NCBI GenBank assembly: GCA_965649825.1
Contig: OZ287696.1
Location: 1,922,001 to 1,986,000, forward strand
Reading direction: 5' to 3'
From: Penicillus capitatus
Taxonomy: Eukaryota > Chlorophyta
Length of the DNA stretch: 64,000 nucleotides
Position 1 is the first letter of the stretch. Each line of letters opens with the position of its first letter. Shown here in pieces: positions 34,009-46,100 of this stretch. Made by a program: the position numbers and the translations under genes. Below the pieces are notes generated by a model that ran no database searches, was not told the origin of the DNA, and worked only from the letters and a program-made list of their open reading frames with translations.

Positions 34009-35919
34009 ATGGACGGATACTCATGGGTAGCTCGAAGTCTCAGTCTTTATGGACGTCCCAGTAATGTATTATACCGTCCGTGGCAAGAGAAACGACGGAA
34101 AGCCGTTCCAAAACAAAAACGCCGCCACGAACGGCGAAAACAGCAGAAAGAGGCAGATCCCGGCGCGAACGCCCAGTCTATGCGGTTTTGGACGAAGGCA
34201 AAAGAGTACTTTGCTGAAGTGACAAGCACTGGTGTGAGAGATCGCTGAGTGTCATGATTAGATGTGCCTGGCCAGGTCGATGCTTATGAGCTGACTGTCG
34301 AATCTCCAACCCCTCTGAAGAATTACTGTCTTCCTGATCAGACGGATGAGATGCTTGAGGCCATGGAAAGACAACGTCAGGAGTGGCAGCCCCTGCCAGA
34401 ACATCTCTCCCTTGCGGCAGCATTAAACGGCATCTTTAAACAACGATCTCCGCCACATGAGGACAGAGAAGGCGCCACAGAGCACAACGAAATGCATTTG
34501 ATTGAAGAGGAGGAGGAACGGCGCTCAGTTTTCGAATTGGGAGAGATACGGGAGGAAATCGAAGCAACGCCCCAGAAATCGGCGCATCTTTTGGAGTTTG
34601 ATCATCCCCTGTCCCTTCGACGGCCAACCAAGCGAAGAGAATCGGAACTGCTAGAACCGAGTTCGAGGCATACGACTGCCGAAAAGGAAAAAGAGAACAG
34701 CCCTGTGCAGCAAGATCCATTTCAGGCACTTCTGGACGCCTGTCACCAGTCGCACCTGTCCAAGGAGTCGCTGCCCTCAATGGATGTCCTTCTCAGTGAA
34801 CGGCTAAAACTGGAAAAAGTGAGACTCTTTGCAATATCTACTAGTTGGTATGCGAAAGCGTGCTAGACAGTTAAGATTGGCGAGGGTGCTTTTGGAGAGG
34901 CTTTTAAGCATGAAGACATGGTGGTGAAAATCGTTCCGTTTGCGGGAAGCACATTGGTCTGTGGTTACGAGCAGAAAGATGCCGAACACTTCCTTCCGGA
35001 GGTCCTCATCAGTCATCTCCTTTCCGATCTCCGTGGTCCGTCCATTCAGACATCGTACATCCAACAGCTGCCGTTGCAGGAGAGAGTGAAAAATCGACGC
35101 AGCACGCATGTCCCGGTTTTGCCCATACATCTGACACAAAGATCTGCCATGGACCTTACCCTGCTTTACTCGTGCAAGAATGGGAACGGTAAGTCTTCAT
35201 ACAACAGCACGAAAATCGTGTGAAAAAATTTGCAGATGGGCGACACGTCACGGCACGGAGAACGATATCGTTTCGTGCTTTCCTGGACATCAGCTGTTTA
35301 TTGTCTTCTTTATCGAGGATGGCGGCTGCGACTTGGACAGTTACCCTCTCAGATCCTTTCAAGAAATCAAATCCGTGCTCCTGCAAGTTAGCAACAGTTT
35401 CTCACACTTCTCACACTTATCGTATTCTATAAAGGTAACAATGAGCCTTGCGATCGCCGAGGCTGCTTATCAGTTTGAGCATCGCGATCTGCATCTTGGC
35501 AATATCTTGCTGAACAAGGTTGATCAGGGCCATCACTTTACTGTTAGACTCAAGGGGAAAGATATCGATCTCTGCACCGAAGGCATCCGAGTGATTCTCA
35601 TCGACTTCTCCCTTTCTCGAATCGATTCTGGAGAGATCACCGTTTTCAAAGATCTCACTCTGGAACCTGAAATCTTTATGGGTCCAGCGAGGGATCCTCA
35701 AGTGAGCCATGGGATGTGTCCGTCTCGATGAAGATCTTCTCTCAGGCAGAAACGTATAGAAGGATGAAAAGAGCTGTCGGAGATAATTGGCAGGGGTTCT
35801 TTCCCCAGACAAACTGTCTCTGGATTCATTATCTGTCGGATGTGTTCCTCACCTCTAAGCAGATCCCCCTCACCAAGTCCGAAAAACAGGACATCCGAAT
35901 CTTTAAGTCCGTCTCCTAA
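34009..35919 (+). CDS. Haspin-type histone H3 Thr3 kinase
   Basis: Haspin phosphorylates histone H3 Thr3 in mitosis to recruit the chromosomal passenger complex. The exons are 34009-34218, 34276-34818, 34867-35035, 35080-35188, 35236-35386, 35435-35701 and 35746-35919; the total is in phase (540 aa). The kinase domain begins TVKIGEGAFGEAFKHEDMVV and continues with FLPEVLISHLLSDLRGE, GPYPALLVQEW, QLFIVFFIEDGGCDLDSYPL, AEAAYQFEHRDLHLGNILLN, IRVILIDFSLSRID and a haspin-specific C-lobe (TYRRMKRAVGDNWQGFFPQT, NCLWIHYLSDVFL). DFS replaces DFG/DYT, as haspins allow. The N-terminal 250 residues are charged and unconserved. The introns are 44-57 nt; one is packed with CTCACACTT repeats. Confidence 0.93.
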
Positions 35920-36193
35920 TCTTTTTGATGCAGTTTAACTTTTATGGCGACAGGCGTGCTTGCATAAAGGCTAGCTCTTGTGGCGATCTCATTCTCGATG
36001 ACTTCTTCAAAGGTCTCTGGGTACAGCGATCGCTAAGGACACGAAGAAAGAATGATGAAAATGTGTGAGATGTATGAAAGAGTGTTTCTCTGGCATACGT
36101 CAAGTTTGTATGGGGTTGGTTACATCTATTTCATCTTCTTTCACAAAATGGAGCGCCACATGAAGAATCGTCGATAATTGTAAAACAGACAGC

Positions 36194-38714
36194 TCACTGA
36201 TCCCGTTCTTCACGTTTCTCCAATCTCTGAACACGTCGTTCTCTCAATTCGGATGTCGAAGGCCGTCCCTGATCGACTGGAGGCGTGTCTTGTAGTGGTG
36301 GAGGTCGGGCAGAAGTGGACGGCTGGGCATCAACGGGTGGAGGTTGTTGAACAGAAGTGGACGACTGGTTGTGAACAGAAGGCGCTTGAGCAGCAGCGGA
36401 GGACTGGGCATGAACTGGCAGAGATTCATAAGAGACTGAATTCGTTGTGTTCGGTGCAAGTACAGATTCCGTAGATACAGAGCTCGATGAAGGGCCACCT
36501 GTATCTGCCGTCGGTGGATGCGTCGGAGGTACAGACTCTTCATTTCGCGTCACTTGAGCCTAGACAAGACAGCAACACGATCACTTGTGCCGCAGAAGCT
36601 AAAGATATGACAAACATGTAGAAATTCCAGCTGTCTCTGCACAGATTCCATCGTAGCTTCCATGGACGCTTGCTCGGCCATATTCATTGGCTGTGTGGCC
36701 GAAAAGGCCGCCGCCATGCCTGATGCCGCACCTGCTGCAGCAGCTGCTTGAGCAGCAGAGGTTGAAGCATCATCTCCCCTCTCTGCCGAACTCGACGAAC
36801 CTAGATATCTCTTCAATGTCATCGACAGGAGAGAATGTGCAGAGGGGTACCTGATTGTGGGATATAAGTGACAGGGGGCATCATGACGAGTCCGGTATAT
36901 GGACTGTAGGCAGCAGCCGCCACGGCAGCGGCAGCCGTGACCCTTTGCCGATCTGGACTGTTGCCTTGAGGCGCCAGCAGAGTGATGGGCGCAGAGAAGG
37001 AAGACATTACGGGTACAAAAGGCACACCAGCGACACCATGCTGTGCAGGGTTCATGACAGGTTCCGGATTTTGTTGTCCTGCATACTGGATCTGTCCGTT
37101 GACAAAAGTTGCCATCGAGGTAATCGGCAGAACATTAGGATAGTTCCACACCACACCCAGCTGCTGACCATTCCACTGAGGCAATCTCTGCTGAAGCGGG
37201 ACGTTCTGCTGATCTGTCTGCGACACAGCTGGTGGATTTGGAATAGTTGGCTGAACGTGATCGTCTCTCTGAATGGCTGGATCCATTGGCAATGGCTCTT
37301 CGGGAACCTGTGCCTCTCTTGGCAGTGCTGCCTCTTCTCCGTTGTTCAAATTCTGTCACCGCATATCAAAACCGCACGTCAAATCAGATTCTTGTCGCAA
37401 TGGCATCGTACTTGGAATAAAGCCGCAACATCTTGGGGTTGATTCTCGCGTGGCTCTGCTGGTCGACCGTTGCGTGCACGTGGCTGTGGCTCTGGATCTC
37501 CAGGAGGAAAGACAGGATTTCGGCAGGTTGGGCAGTTCTGCTGTCTCTCCATCCATGATCGTAGACAATGAAGATGGAAGACATGTGAGCACGGCAGCTT
37601 CTTATTGACTGTGGCCATCGTCATTTCTTCGCGGCAAATAATACAGATGTTATCACAACGGGCCAAATCTGCTTCGGTTGCATCGGGAAAGAGATCCATT
37701 CTTGATGTGACTCTTCTGTATCGCAGAAAATCTCGGACCCGGTTTCTAAAATTCCGAATCGTCCAGTACAGGTCTCGAATCTGCAAGGCCTCATGATGTG
37801 ACAGTTCGAACGGAAAATGCCGCTCACCAAATGAATGGGTAGACTGTATTGTATGAAAACAATGCCAAAGAAGATCAAATAGACACAGAGGTGCACCAAA
37901 TCTGTCAGAAGCTCGAGATAGAAGACATAGACTCCCTTGGATTCCCAGCGTCCCTCCAACAAACCGTCCAACGATGCAAAGCAGTATTTCACAGCACAGC
38001 TCGAAATGGTCGACATTTGAATGATGTACTCAAAAGCGAACAACAGCATCACGGTATGTCCACCGCTTTGAATGACTCGATCCACTGTGTACTGCAGAAA
38101 GAGTAAATCCACAAACTACAGCGCCGCCATAGTGTGAAGAAAAGAGTGATTGATGTGACAGGCGTACCATGAGAAGGAAGATGAAAGAGGCAATGCGAAT
38201 ATGCTGCAGCGCCGAAATGTGAGGTGTGATCTCGATGTAATCCACACGATCTTGGACCAGCCAATGAAAGACTTTGATGAATGTGACCGTTGTGAACATC
38301 ACAACGAATCCAACTCGAAATTCTTCCCGGAAGATCGTCATGGCTAAGCAGGTCTCCATGATCGCAGAACTAACACGCTCACTTAAACGCTCCACCTCTG
38401 CATCACGTAATGTCCCCAGAAACAACTAAAAACGTGAGAATGTGTCATGTGTTGTTCTGTTTTTGAATGGGAGAGGTGCCTTAGTGATGAGACGGTAGCA
38501 ACAGAGGGCACAGGCAAAGGCCATGTTTCCGAGAACCGCCACCGCCAGTTTTGACGTTGACAGGTAGACGACCGAAGAAAAGTACCTACAGCAATTGGGT
38601 GTATTGTGGAGAGGCCAGTGAGACAGCACACTGTTCTCGGGTGTAGAAGGCGTGATAAATAACGGCTGCCGCCGCTAACGTGCTGAGGATAACGTAACGA
38701 GGAAAGCTCCACAT
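36194..38714 (-). CDS. HRD1: ER-associated degradation E3 ubiquitin ligase Hrd1 (synoviolin)
   Basis: It ubiquitinates misfolded ER proteins. The start is [20 protein letters not shown], the first of about six membrane segments; others are [60 protein letters not shown] and [20 protein letters not shown]. The cytosolic RING-H2 finger reads [20 protein letters not shown], then [20 protein letters not shown] and [10 protein letters not shown]. The family motif [20 protein letters not shown] precedes the third segment. The long C-terminal tail is rich in Gln, Pro, Ala and Ser. Short introns (38-60 nt) join the exons. It shares a 544-bp divergent interval with the SMP-C2 gene. Confidence 0.92.
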
Positions 38715-39259
38715 GATTCGCCGAAACGCGAAGGTGCGTACGTTCGCGATGCGCAATCGCTTAGGAAGCAAACTGTCGTACCATTCACTACTTCGTGTCC
38801 TGTTGAAAAGACAGCCTCCTATCAAGTGACGTATAGAATCGCATTTAGCTGACGTAGCGCCGAGAGAGGGCCCAGTGCTCACGAAGAACAGAACTCTGCC
38901 AAAACGGCGTTGACGTCGGCCGTCGTGATCAGGAGCGATAGGTAGCTCCAAGGAAGGAGCAATTTTGCAGGACGCTCGGTCACACACGCCGAGTCATCAT
39001 CTCTTCTGTCGATCTGACTGTCAGTCACATCACCGAGCGTCGCCATGAGTTTCGCTTCGATCCGATGGCGTAGTATCGCACATTCTGCAAACCTCTATGT
39101 ATGGAGATCAGTAGCCCGTGGCTGTCACATCAAACAAACTGCTCCGTTCATTGCATTGTATTGCATTCCATCCGTGCGTGCGTGCGTTCGTGCGTTTCAA
39201 GCACGTGTTCTCTCTCTCCAAGCCGTCTCAACTCAACAGGCTTGTCTGTTCGTTCGACA
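38715..39259. promoter_or_regulatory. Divergent promoter interval between Hrd1 and the SMP-C2 gene
   Basis: 545 bp with no convincing frame. About 110-145 bp upstream of the Hrd1 start it contains GTGACGTAT and GCTGACGTAGCGCCGA. The same two elements occur near 6.02-6.05 kb, upstream of the kinase gene. TGACGTA is a bZIP half-site and Hrd1 is a typical unfolded-protein-response target, so a regulatory role is plausible but not shown. A (CGTG/CGTT)-rich run lies near 39.18 kb. Confidence 0.45.
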
Positions 39260-41851
39260 ATGGAGTTGGTTTTGAATCTGCTGTCTTCATTACTCACCCA
39301 TTTACCGACTGTCTTGTCGACATGTTGCGTTGTCGTTGCCACCATCCTTCTTACGACATACATCTCATACAGAGCATGACTTGCCGGGGCAGGAGATGGG
39401 TCATGTGAACTTGTTCTTCTTTTAGGTCTTCCAAAACAGAACATCCCGAATCCTGCGAGAGGCCGAAACGAGATGGGCGACCAAGAAGGACAGAGAAGCT
39501 TCCGTTCTCATTGAGTCTATCCCTTCAGGATGGTTCAATATTCTCATGACTGCCGTTTGGCCTTCACTCCTGGAGAGATTCTTCGCCAAATTGGCAACCG
39601 AACGATTGGAGCGCGCTTTCTGCAGACGCATTAAGAATCAGAAAGGCAAGTTTCCGTGGCGACACTTGGCGAGGGTTGAAGTGGAACATGTCACTCTTGG
39701 GCTCACACCACCTCAGTTTCAGGTCCTGTCCCTCTCACTCTTTTCATATAAGAAGAGTGATGTTGCAGCTGATTTTGGCAAAATTTGATCCATCGAAGCA
39801 AACGCTCAAGCTCGAGGCAGATATGAAATGGACACCTTCAGCATTTCAGGTACCGAGTGCATCACACGGCGTCAAAAGAGTGAGAATATGTTTTGCAGAT
39901 TGTCTTGTCACCAGTCATGCATTCTCCGATCTTTCCCAAGACTCGCTTCCTCCTATCGAATCTCGATATCTCTGGTCGCATCAGTGCGACACTCACACTC
40001 TGCCCTCAGCAGCCGGGCATCAAGTGCGATTGCTCTGCTCTGAGGATTTCGCGCATTCGCGTTCTGTAGGCTCTGTGAGTTGAGTTTCCACGATGTTCCA
40101 TCCATCGATCTTCGAATCACGCCACTGGGTATGGCACTGACGGATTTTCCTGGAATTCCGGAGTCTCTTCGCGGAACGATCGTAAAACTGCTGACCAAAG
40201 GAATGGTCCATCCCAAGAACATCACACTCGACGTGTGCAAAATCTACGAAACGCTACGAATGCGACAGAGAGGCGGCATCGGTGGTCTGTTGACTGTGAA
40301 TCTTTCTTCTGCAAGCAGACTCTGCGCAGCGACGATGCCTGGAGGCACATCAGAGCTGTTCTGTGAGTGTACCTTTGGCAAACACACATTCCGTACGCCA
40401 ATCCGCAGCGGCACAGAGTCGGTACATTGGGATTGGAACTGTGGGATTCGATTGGATGATAAGATCCCTGCTCTACTTGACCAAGAAATCGGCATAAGGC
40501 TCTTCAATTCAAAGAGCATAGGAGAGCCGACACTCTTGGCCAAGGGCACGGTATCGTCTTGTCTCACACATTTATCACTCTTTTGATGGCTGTGCAGTTT
40601 TCTTTGAGGGACGTTGGATTGGAGGCATTATATTCGGGGATTGTTTCCAAGGCTGTTTCGTTAGAGAACCATACATCTGAAGAGAAAACTCTGATGCATC
40701 TCACCCTCCAGTTGTCCATACCATCAGAGGGTGAATCTGCGGATTCGTCTAGCAACTCAGTTTTGCAGCAAAGAGAGGCTACGATCGATGTGACGGATCC
40801 TCCAAGTCCATTCGTAGAAGTGCAGAATATACCACCCCTTACAAACTCCCATTCGATGCCAGTTCTACGCAAAGATGGCCTAGATAGAAGGGAATTGTAT
40901 GATGAGAAGGTAGAAGCCATCAAGGCGGCTCTCGTACGACTGAGTCACACCAAAGCGTCTAAAGAGTCTGACCCCGACGATATCGCATCCAGTCAGCTTC
41001 AGCTGTCAACCTCCTCCACAGACTCCCTTCATCTCCTTGATGAACCGAGTGAATTCCTGGAGTCCGATCCCGAAAGTCAGCAATCGCCACCCACCGCAAC
41101 GACACAGCTGTCACCGGGACGTTCGGACGATGTCGGTCGAGGAAATGGATTCGCGAATCTTTTGCATGTGGATGAGAGAGTAGCATATTTGCTTGATCTA
41201 ACAGATCGTGTCTGTATAGGTATCGCAGTTTGATGAAGTACTTCGTCGTGACCGATTACTCTATAAGCAGCAACTGGCAGAAATGGAAGCGCAAGTATCA
41301 CTCCTACAGAAGCAATTATTGGCCGAACAGAACAAGCGACTTGATGAAGGACTTAGATCCCTAACAGAAGGCAAAGCGATTGATCTCCTTCCATATGTGC
41401 GTGATGATCATCTCGTATGTGATTAGGAGCTTGTTTCATAGTACATAAGCGCCACGAACGAGCATCAAGGCAAGTTTGGTATGATCCTGCGGGTCACACA
41501 TTGAAATGGACTTCATGGAAACTCTCACGGCGAGAAGCATCCTCTCAGATGTGGCCAATAAAATCGCAGCCTCTTTATCAGATTTCCGAGATCCGGAAGG
41601 GGGCACAGTATTTTCCAAAACGGACATTCTTTGGTTTAAGCGCACTGAAGAGCTTTCTTCAGTGCAAAGTGGGCGGTCAGGTGCGAGAAGAGCCGGTGTT
41701 GGTAGAGGAGAACTGCTTTTCCATTCTCTCCATCGACAATAAGGCATTGAATCTAGAAGTGCCCTCCGGTGGCAACGGACGCTGCCGAGATGCATGGGTG
41801 GATATATTGGAATCGTTGATCCAGAAGAGAGAGTTACCGAAGGCACTCTGA
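39260..41851 (+). CDS. Membrane-anchored SMP-C2-coiled-coil-PH lipid-transfer protein (extended-synaptotagmin-like)
   Basis: An N-terminal membrane hairpin (TVLSTCCVVVATILLTTYIS) is followed by an SMP domain from about residue 60 (SGWFNILMTAVWPSLLERFF, ARVEVEHVTLGLTPPQFQ, IDLRITPLGMALTDFPGIPE). Then come a C2-like domain (GGLLTVNLSSASRLCAATMP, TESVHWDWNCGIRLDDKIPA), a Ser-rich linker and a coiled coil (QLAEMEAQVSLLQKQLLAEQ). The last is a PH domain (RQVWYDPAGHTLKWTSWKLS, CFSILSIDNKALNLEVPSGG, RDAWVDILESLIQK). SMP proteins shuttle lipids at ER contact sites. The PH exon is joined in phase by a 41-nt intron (41401-41441). The first intron (39374-39425) has a GC donor (GCATGA). The order of domains is unusual. 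Confidence 0.82.
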
Positions 41852-42247
41852 CGATACAGACAGATGACGTGACTGGTACTTGTGACAGACACTGTAGAAA
41901 CAACAGAAGAAAAAGCATCATCAGAAAATTCATATTTTTCTCTTTATGACAGGCCGCAAATCGTCTTCGCCACATGAAACGAGCAATGCTAAGTGTGGAG
42001 ATGTGTGGTTTTCCTGTAAGTCTATTCGGCCAATGCCTCCACAGACGATCTTTTCTCCTGTCCTTGTCCAATCAGATGTAACGATCGGCCGATCGATCGC
42101 TAACCGTCATAACTGTACAGACGGATGTTTTTTTCTCTGCCGCCTGCGTCATGTATGATGACCGCAGACGAGGCGACGGATTTCGATACATCGAATCCTG
42201 CCTCAGATTGTTGTAGATGTTGTTGACAAAGAACATTCTGAACTTGT
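41852..42247. other. Gene-free interval
   Basis: About 400 bp between two plus-strand genes. Only short frames are present and no RNA gene or repeat is seen. It probably carries the 3' UTR of the SMP gene and the promoter of the DUF3783 gene. Confidence 0.45.
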
Positions 42248-42979
42248 ATGTCTTATCGAATAAAGATTGTGAACTCGTTAGCGGACGAGATGTTCAATAC
42301 CTGCCTCCTTGATACGACATCCACCACGATCCGCGGCAGAATGCCTGTCGCATTCAAGACACGACTGCGTAACACCGTCATTGCCGTCGGTGCTGTGCAC
42401 TGCCGCAAGAAAACGATACCGAGGAGATCGCGCACGGTCCCTCCATTCATTCAGCGTCGTTCCTGGATAAGAAGAGCGGCAGTTGAGGAGGAGGATGCCT
42501 CTGAGGGGCCTGTGCTGGAGAGACTGGATCTGAGTAGCCGAGGTGGATTGGGAGGAACCAGTGAAGACGTTTTCGGTCCATTGGCTGTCGCTCTCGTGGG
42601 ATTCTCGCAGACAGAGTACGATCAATTCCGAGATCTCCTGCGTCAGATGGACGGGGATTGTGTCAAGACGATCCCATGCTCCGCCACGCATCTGGGCGCC
42701 TCGTTGCAAACGGTGCTGCATTTGGAGAATGTCGAATTCGAGTCTGGTCCCCTCGGGCTGCGCCGGACGATTTTTCTCTCTGGCATGTATGCAGCGGAGG
42801 TCCACGAGATCATTTCTGCCTATCGAGATGCTCGTCTGCCCCCTGCCGTTTTTGCGGCGTATGTGCCGCGAAACAAAGACAAATGCATTGCCGATTTGGT
42901 CGAGGAGGTTTACGATGATCATCTGTATATGCTCCGACAACGGAAGGCCGAAACGAAGGACGGCGATGTCCGCGAGTAG
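42248..42979 (+). CDS. DUF3783 domain protein, probably plastid-targeted
   Basis: A single exon of 243 aa, or 212 aa from the second ATG at 42341 (MPVAFKTRLRNTVIAVGAVH). The N-terminus is basic and free of acidic residues like a transit peptide. The C-terminal 100 residues match DUF3783: RRTIFLSGMYAAEVHEIISA, YRDARLPPAVFAAYVPRNKD and KCIADLVEEVYDDHLYML. Homologues known to me are in cyanobacteria, other bacteria and plant chloroplasts; the function is unknown. A preceding segment (FGPLAVALVGFSQTEYDQFR) looks like a related alpha/beta half. Confidence 0.7.
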   Translation: MSYRIKIVNSLADEMFNTCLLDTTSTTIRGRMPVAFKTRLRNTVIAVGAVHCRKKTIPRRSRTVPPFIQRRSWIRRAAVEEEDASEGPVLERLDLSSRGGLGGTSEDVFGPLAVALVGFSQTEYDQFRDLLRQMDGDCVKTIPCSATHLGASLQTVLHLENVEFESGPLGLRRTIFLSGMYAAEVHEIISAYRDARLPPAVFAAYVPRNKDKCIADLVEEVYDDHLYMLRQRKAETKDGDVRE

Positions 42980-43115
42980 AGACAGACACAGAGTGTAACC
43001 TTGTGACTTCAGCAAAAGTGTGAGAAGCCAATGCCTTATCTATAACCTTGTACAAGTCTAAAGAATAGAAAATGCATTGGTACGATGTCAGACATGACAG
43101 ACGGCCCTTCACACG

Positions 43116-46100
43116 TCAGTCATGTTGCTGTGTTATTTTCTTTGGAATGACAAGATGATCAATCATCTGGTCACACATCACAAAAGAGTGAGAAAGATCG
43201 GTTGGATGATCAAGACGCACTCGGAACTCCATGTCAGCGTCTGTGTGATGAACGTCACGCAAGTTCTTCCAGTCCGGCACCCATCGGCTCGGAAACTCAG
43301 CTTCGTGTGATCCGCCCTGCATCGCATGTGTACTGGTACATAGGAGGTTAGGTACGTGATTATGCCTGTGTTTGGAGGCCTCCTCCGTTTCCTCGCCAAC
43401 GAGGATCTTCAACCCATCGCTCCGGAACGCGATCGACAGCGATGGAGAAGAGCTCCAGATCGCCATTCGCATGGATCTTCATCCGACTGAAACCTTTGAA
43501 ATGAGGAATGCGCAATGCGGAGAAGGCTTCGTCGTAATGCACGTGAAAGAAGCAGCAGGAGACATAGAGGTAAGACCCAAAGACAAGTCCCATTGCCGGC
43601 GAGGCCAAGAGCCAATAGTAGGCCAACATTCCCAAGTAGTACCCAACCGTCTGCAGCAGCCAACAATCGTCGATCTGAGTGGAGTGGATGACATTACTTG
43701 GAGCCTTGTTAGAGAGGCCCAGGTCCCTTGACTGCTGCAAATGGCACTGCGCCCCACTGCCACCATTTCCGGAACGTCAAAGGCAGCCATGAAGTATTTG
43801 AGGATGCGTGGATAGACGCCCAACGAGTAACGCTCGAGGAAAGCGCGGACGCCCATTGGATCGGGAAAGTGGGCATCGAGGAATGATTCGAACCAATGGA
43901 ACAGAGAATGATACCCACTCTGTCCAACAATATCATTCCTAGGATGCACACGTTCCTACAGGTCGAGCAAGGAACGGAGATCGATCACTTGATGCAGGTG
44001 TAGATACCCACTTCCAGGATGAGCATCAATACGATGGCCATGGAAAGATGTGCCAGTGTATGAATAAAGGCAAAGACGCCGCACATTGTATAGCCACCTG
44101 TCCGGATCTTGAATCCACGAAAGGCCCCTCGACGCAAATGCGGTGCAAATCCGCTGAGCCATCTCTCGCCTGATGTCCAATTGCTCAGTCAATGGTGTGC
44201 ATTCGCCTGGTGCCGATGACCTTTGAGATGGATGATGTCCCACGGAGAGGGCGGCGGCGCACATCCGACACTTCCTTTCATAGCGAAGAGAAACGTTCCG
44301 GTGTACAGAACGATCAGCGCCAGTAGAGAGATGTAAGATTCGCTGATGATATCGATGAATGTATCTTTGAAGCATCTGAGCAACGCGACGATCGCCATAG
44401 GGAAGCTTGGCATCTCCAAGATCATCGATACACAACTGCATCGGGGAAACACCGACCAGACCAGCAAAAAATACCACAGTGCTCCCACCAGATCAAACCG
44501 TGTGTTCTGTCGAGTGCGTCAGTGCATTGAGGGAGCGTCGAGATGGGGAGGTACCATGGATCGGAATCGAGACAGGTTATCTTTGCCGAGTTCCAGCGAT
44601 CGTTGCGGAGAGGGATAGGATGCCTTGCAGACATACTCTCCTGCATAGGCGCTTTCTGGATCCGACGGCGTCGACGTGTCCGGTACGAGTTGACCAGGAA
44701 GCTTGGCTCCCGAAAAGACGTGTGTTGGATGCAGGAATGCACCACCAGTGCCCTGAATAATGAGATGCTCTGGATCCAGAGAGCAGACATCGCATGCCGA
44801 TCCCTCGTGGAGAGCAGGATCGAGACTGGTAGACCCATGTCCCATCTCGAAAGGTTCCGATTCTTCTGTCCTCGTCAGACTGTGACGCATGTAGAAATGT
44901 AAATCACCTGGAAAATGGGCCAGTGACAAGTGTGGGAGGTGCAAGGGAGACACCTGCAATGTGAACGCGTGCTCTGCCTCTGAGATGTTCACGAATGAGA
45001 TCGCGAAGATTGGGAGCGGTAGAGTCCGGACTGCACGTCAGCCAATCTTCCATCCAGATCGGCTCGTGTGTCATGATGATGACTTGTGATTCCGATGTCA
45101 AGTGTTCCTCGATCAACTGTGCAAAATACCTGCAGGCAGGATAGGTCAGCGGGCTACGTGGAATGTCGCTGACCTGTATTGACACATATCTATATCCCAG
45201 ACAAGTGCCAGATCGGCAGCAAATAGCCACCAATCATGTGGCAGTGCCAAAGCGAAGTAGCTCTTTTCTTGAGGTAATGCCCATCCTCCTAACCACCCTC
45301 TGCACACCACAGCCTTCAGCACTCTCATCCCGTTATTGATGATTGATTGACCGGTGGAGAATATTCTGTGTGAAGACTTCGAGGCCATCGTGCCAATCAT
45401 GGTTCCCCGGAATAGCAAAGCACTGTGGGGGTCGTTTGTTTGACGGCGATTCTGAGACCATCACACCATACATGACTGAGCGTCAGCGATCGGACGTGCT
45501 GTGCAAGGGAGAACGGACCGTCTTTCAAGGCAGCCTTGTGCATGACGAGTTTGCCAGAGTGATCTTTGGGAGATGACATTGCATCGTCGAACGGAGCAAA
45601 CAATCGATGCTCGTAGTTTTCGTAGGATGGACTGGGATACGCCAGATCTCCACCAAGCATCAGCAACTCTGCTCGCGGCAGAAACACGTTCTAGCAAACA
45701 GCATAACGCAAAAATCCAACGATTCTTTTCCACTTAGCCACGCCACCTTCTCGTGCAAAGGCGTGATCTCGTTGATGACACGCAGTCGTGGGGCGGCTAG
45801 GGCTCGAGCAACGGTATAGGTTGAATTGCCGCCATCTCCTGTGTCGGCGAAAAAATCGAGCCAGAGTTCGTCCTGGTCGCGAAAAGTGAGAAAGGTAAAG
45901 CCGTCTCCTTCATGAGGTCCCTGACTCCATAGATCCGATGTTGCTGCCTAGAAACGGCGCCTCTTGTCAAAGGCATTGCCTCGTGGATGGCCACACTTGC
46001 ATCGTTCGCATGTCGAATCGTCCAAGGAAGAGTTTCAGAGAGATCGTGAGATCAAAAGACATCTTGATCATATCTGCCGATGTTCCGCAGTACCAGGGCA

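Noticed and set aside
41436-42071. 211-aa minus-strand frame
   Set aside because: Opposite to the PH-domain exon, which has a convincing conserved pattern on the plus strand.
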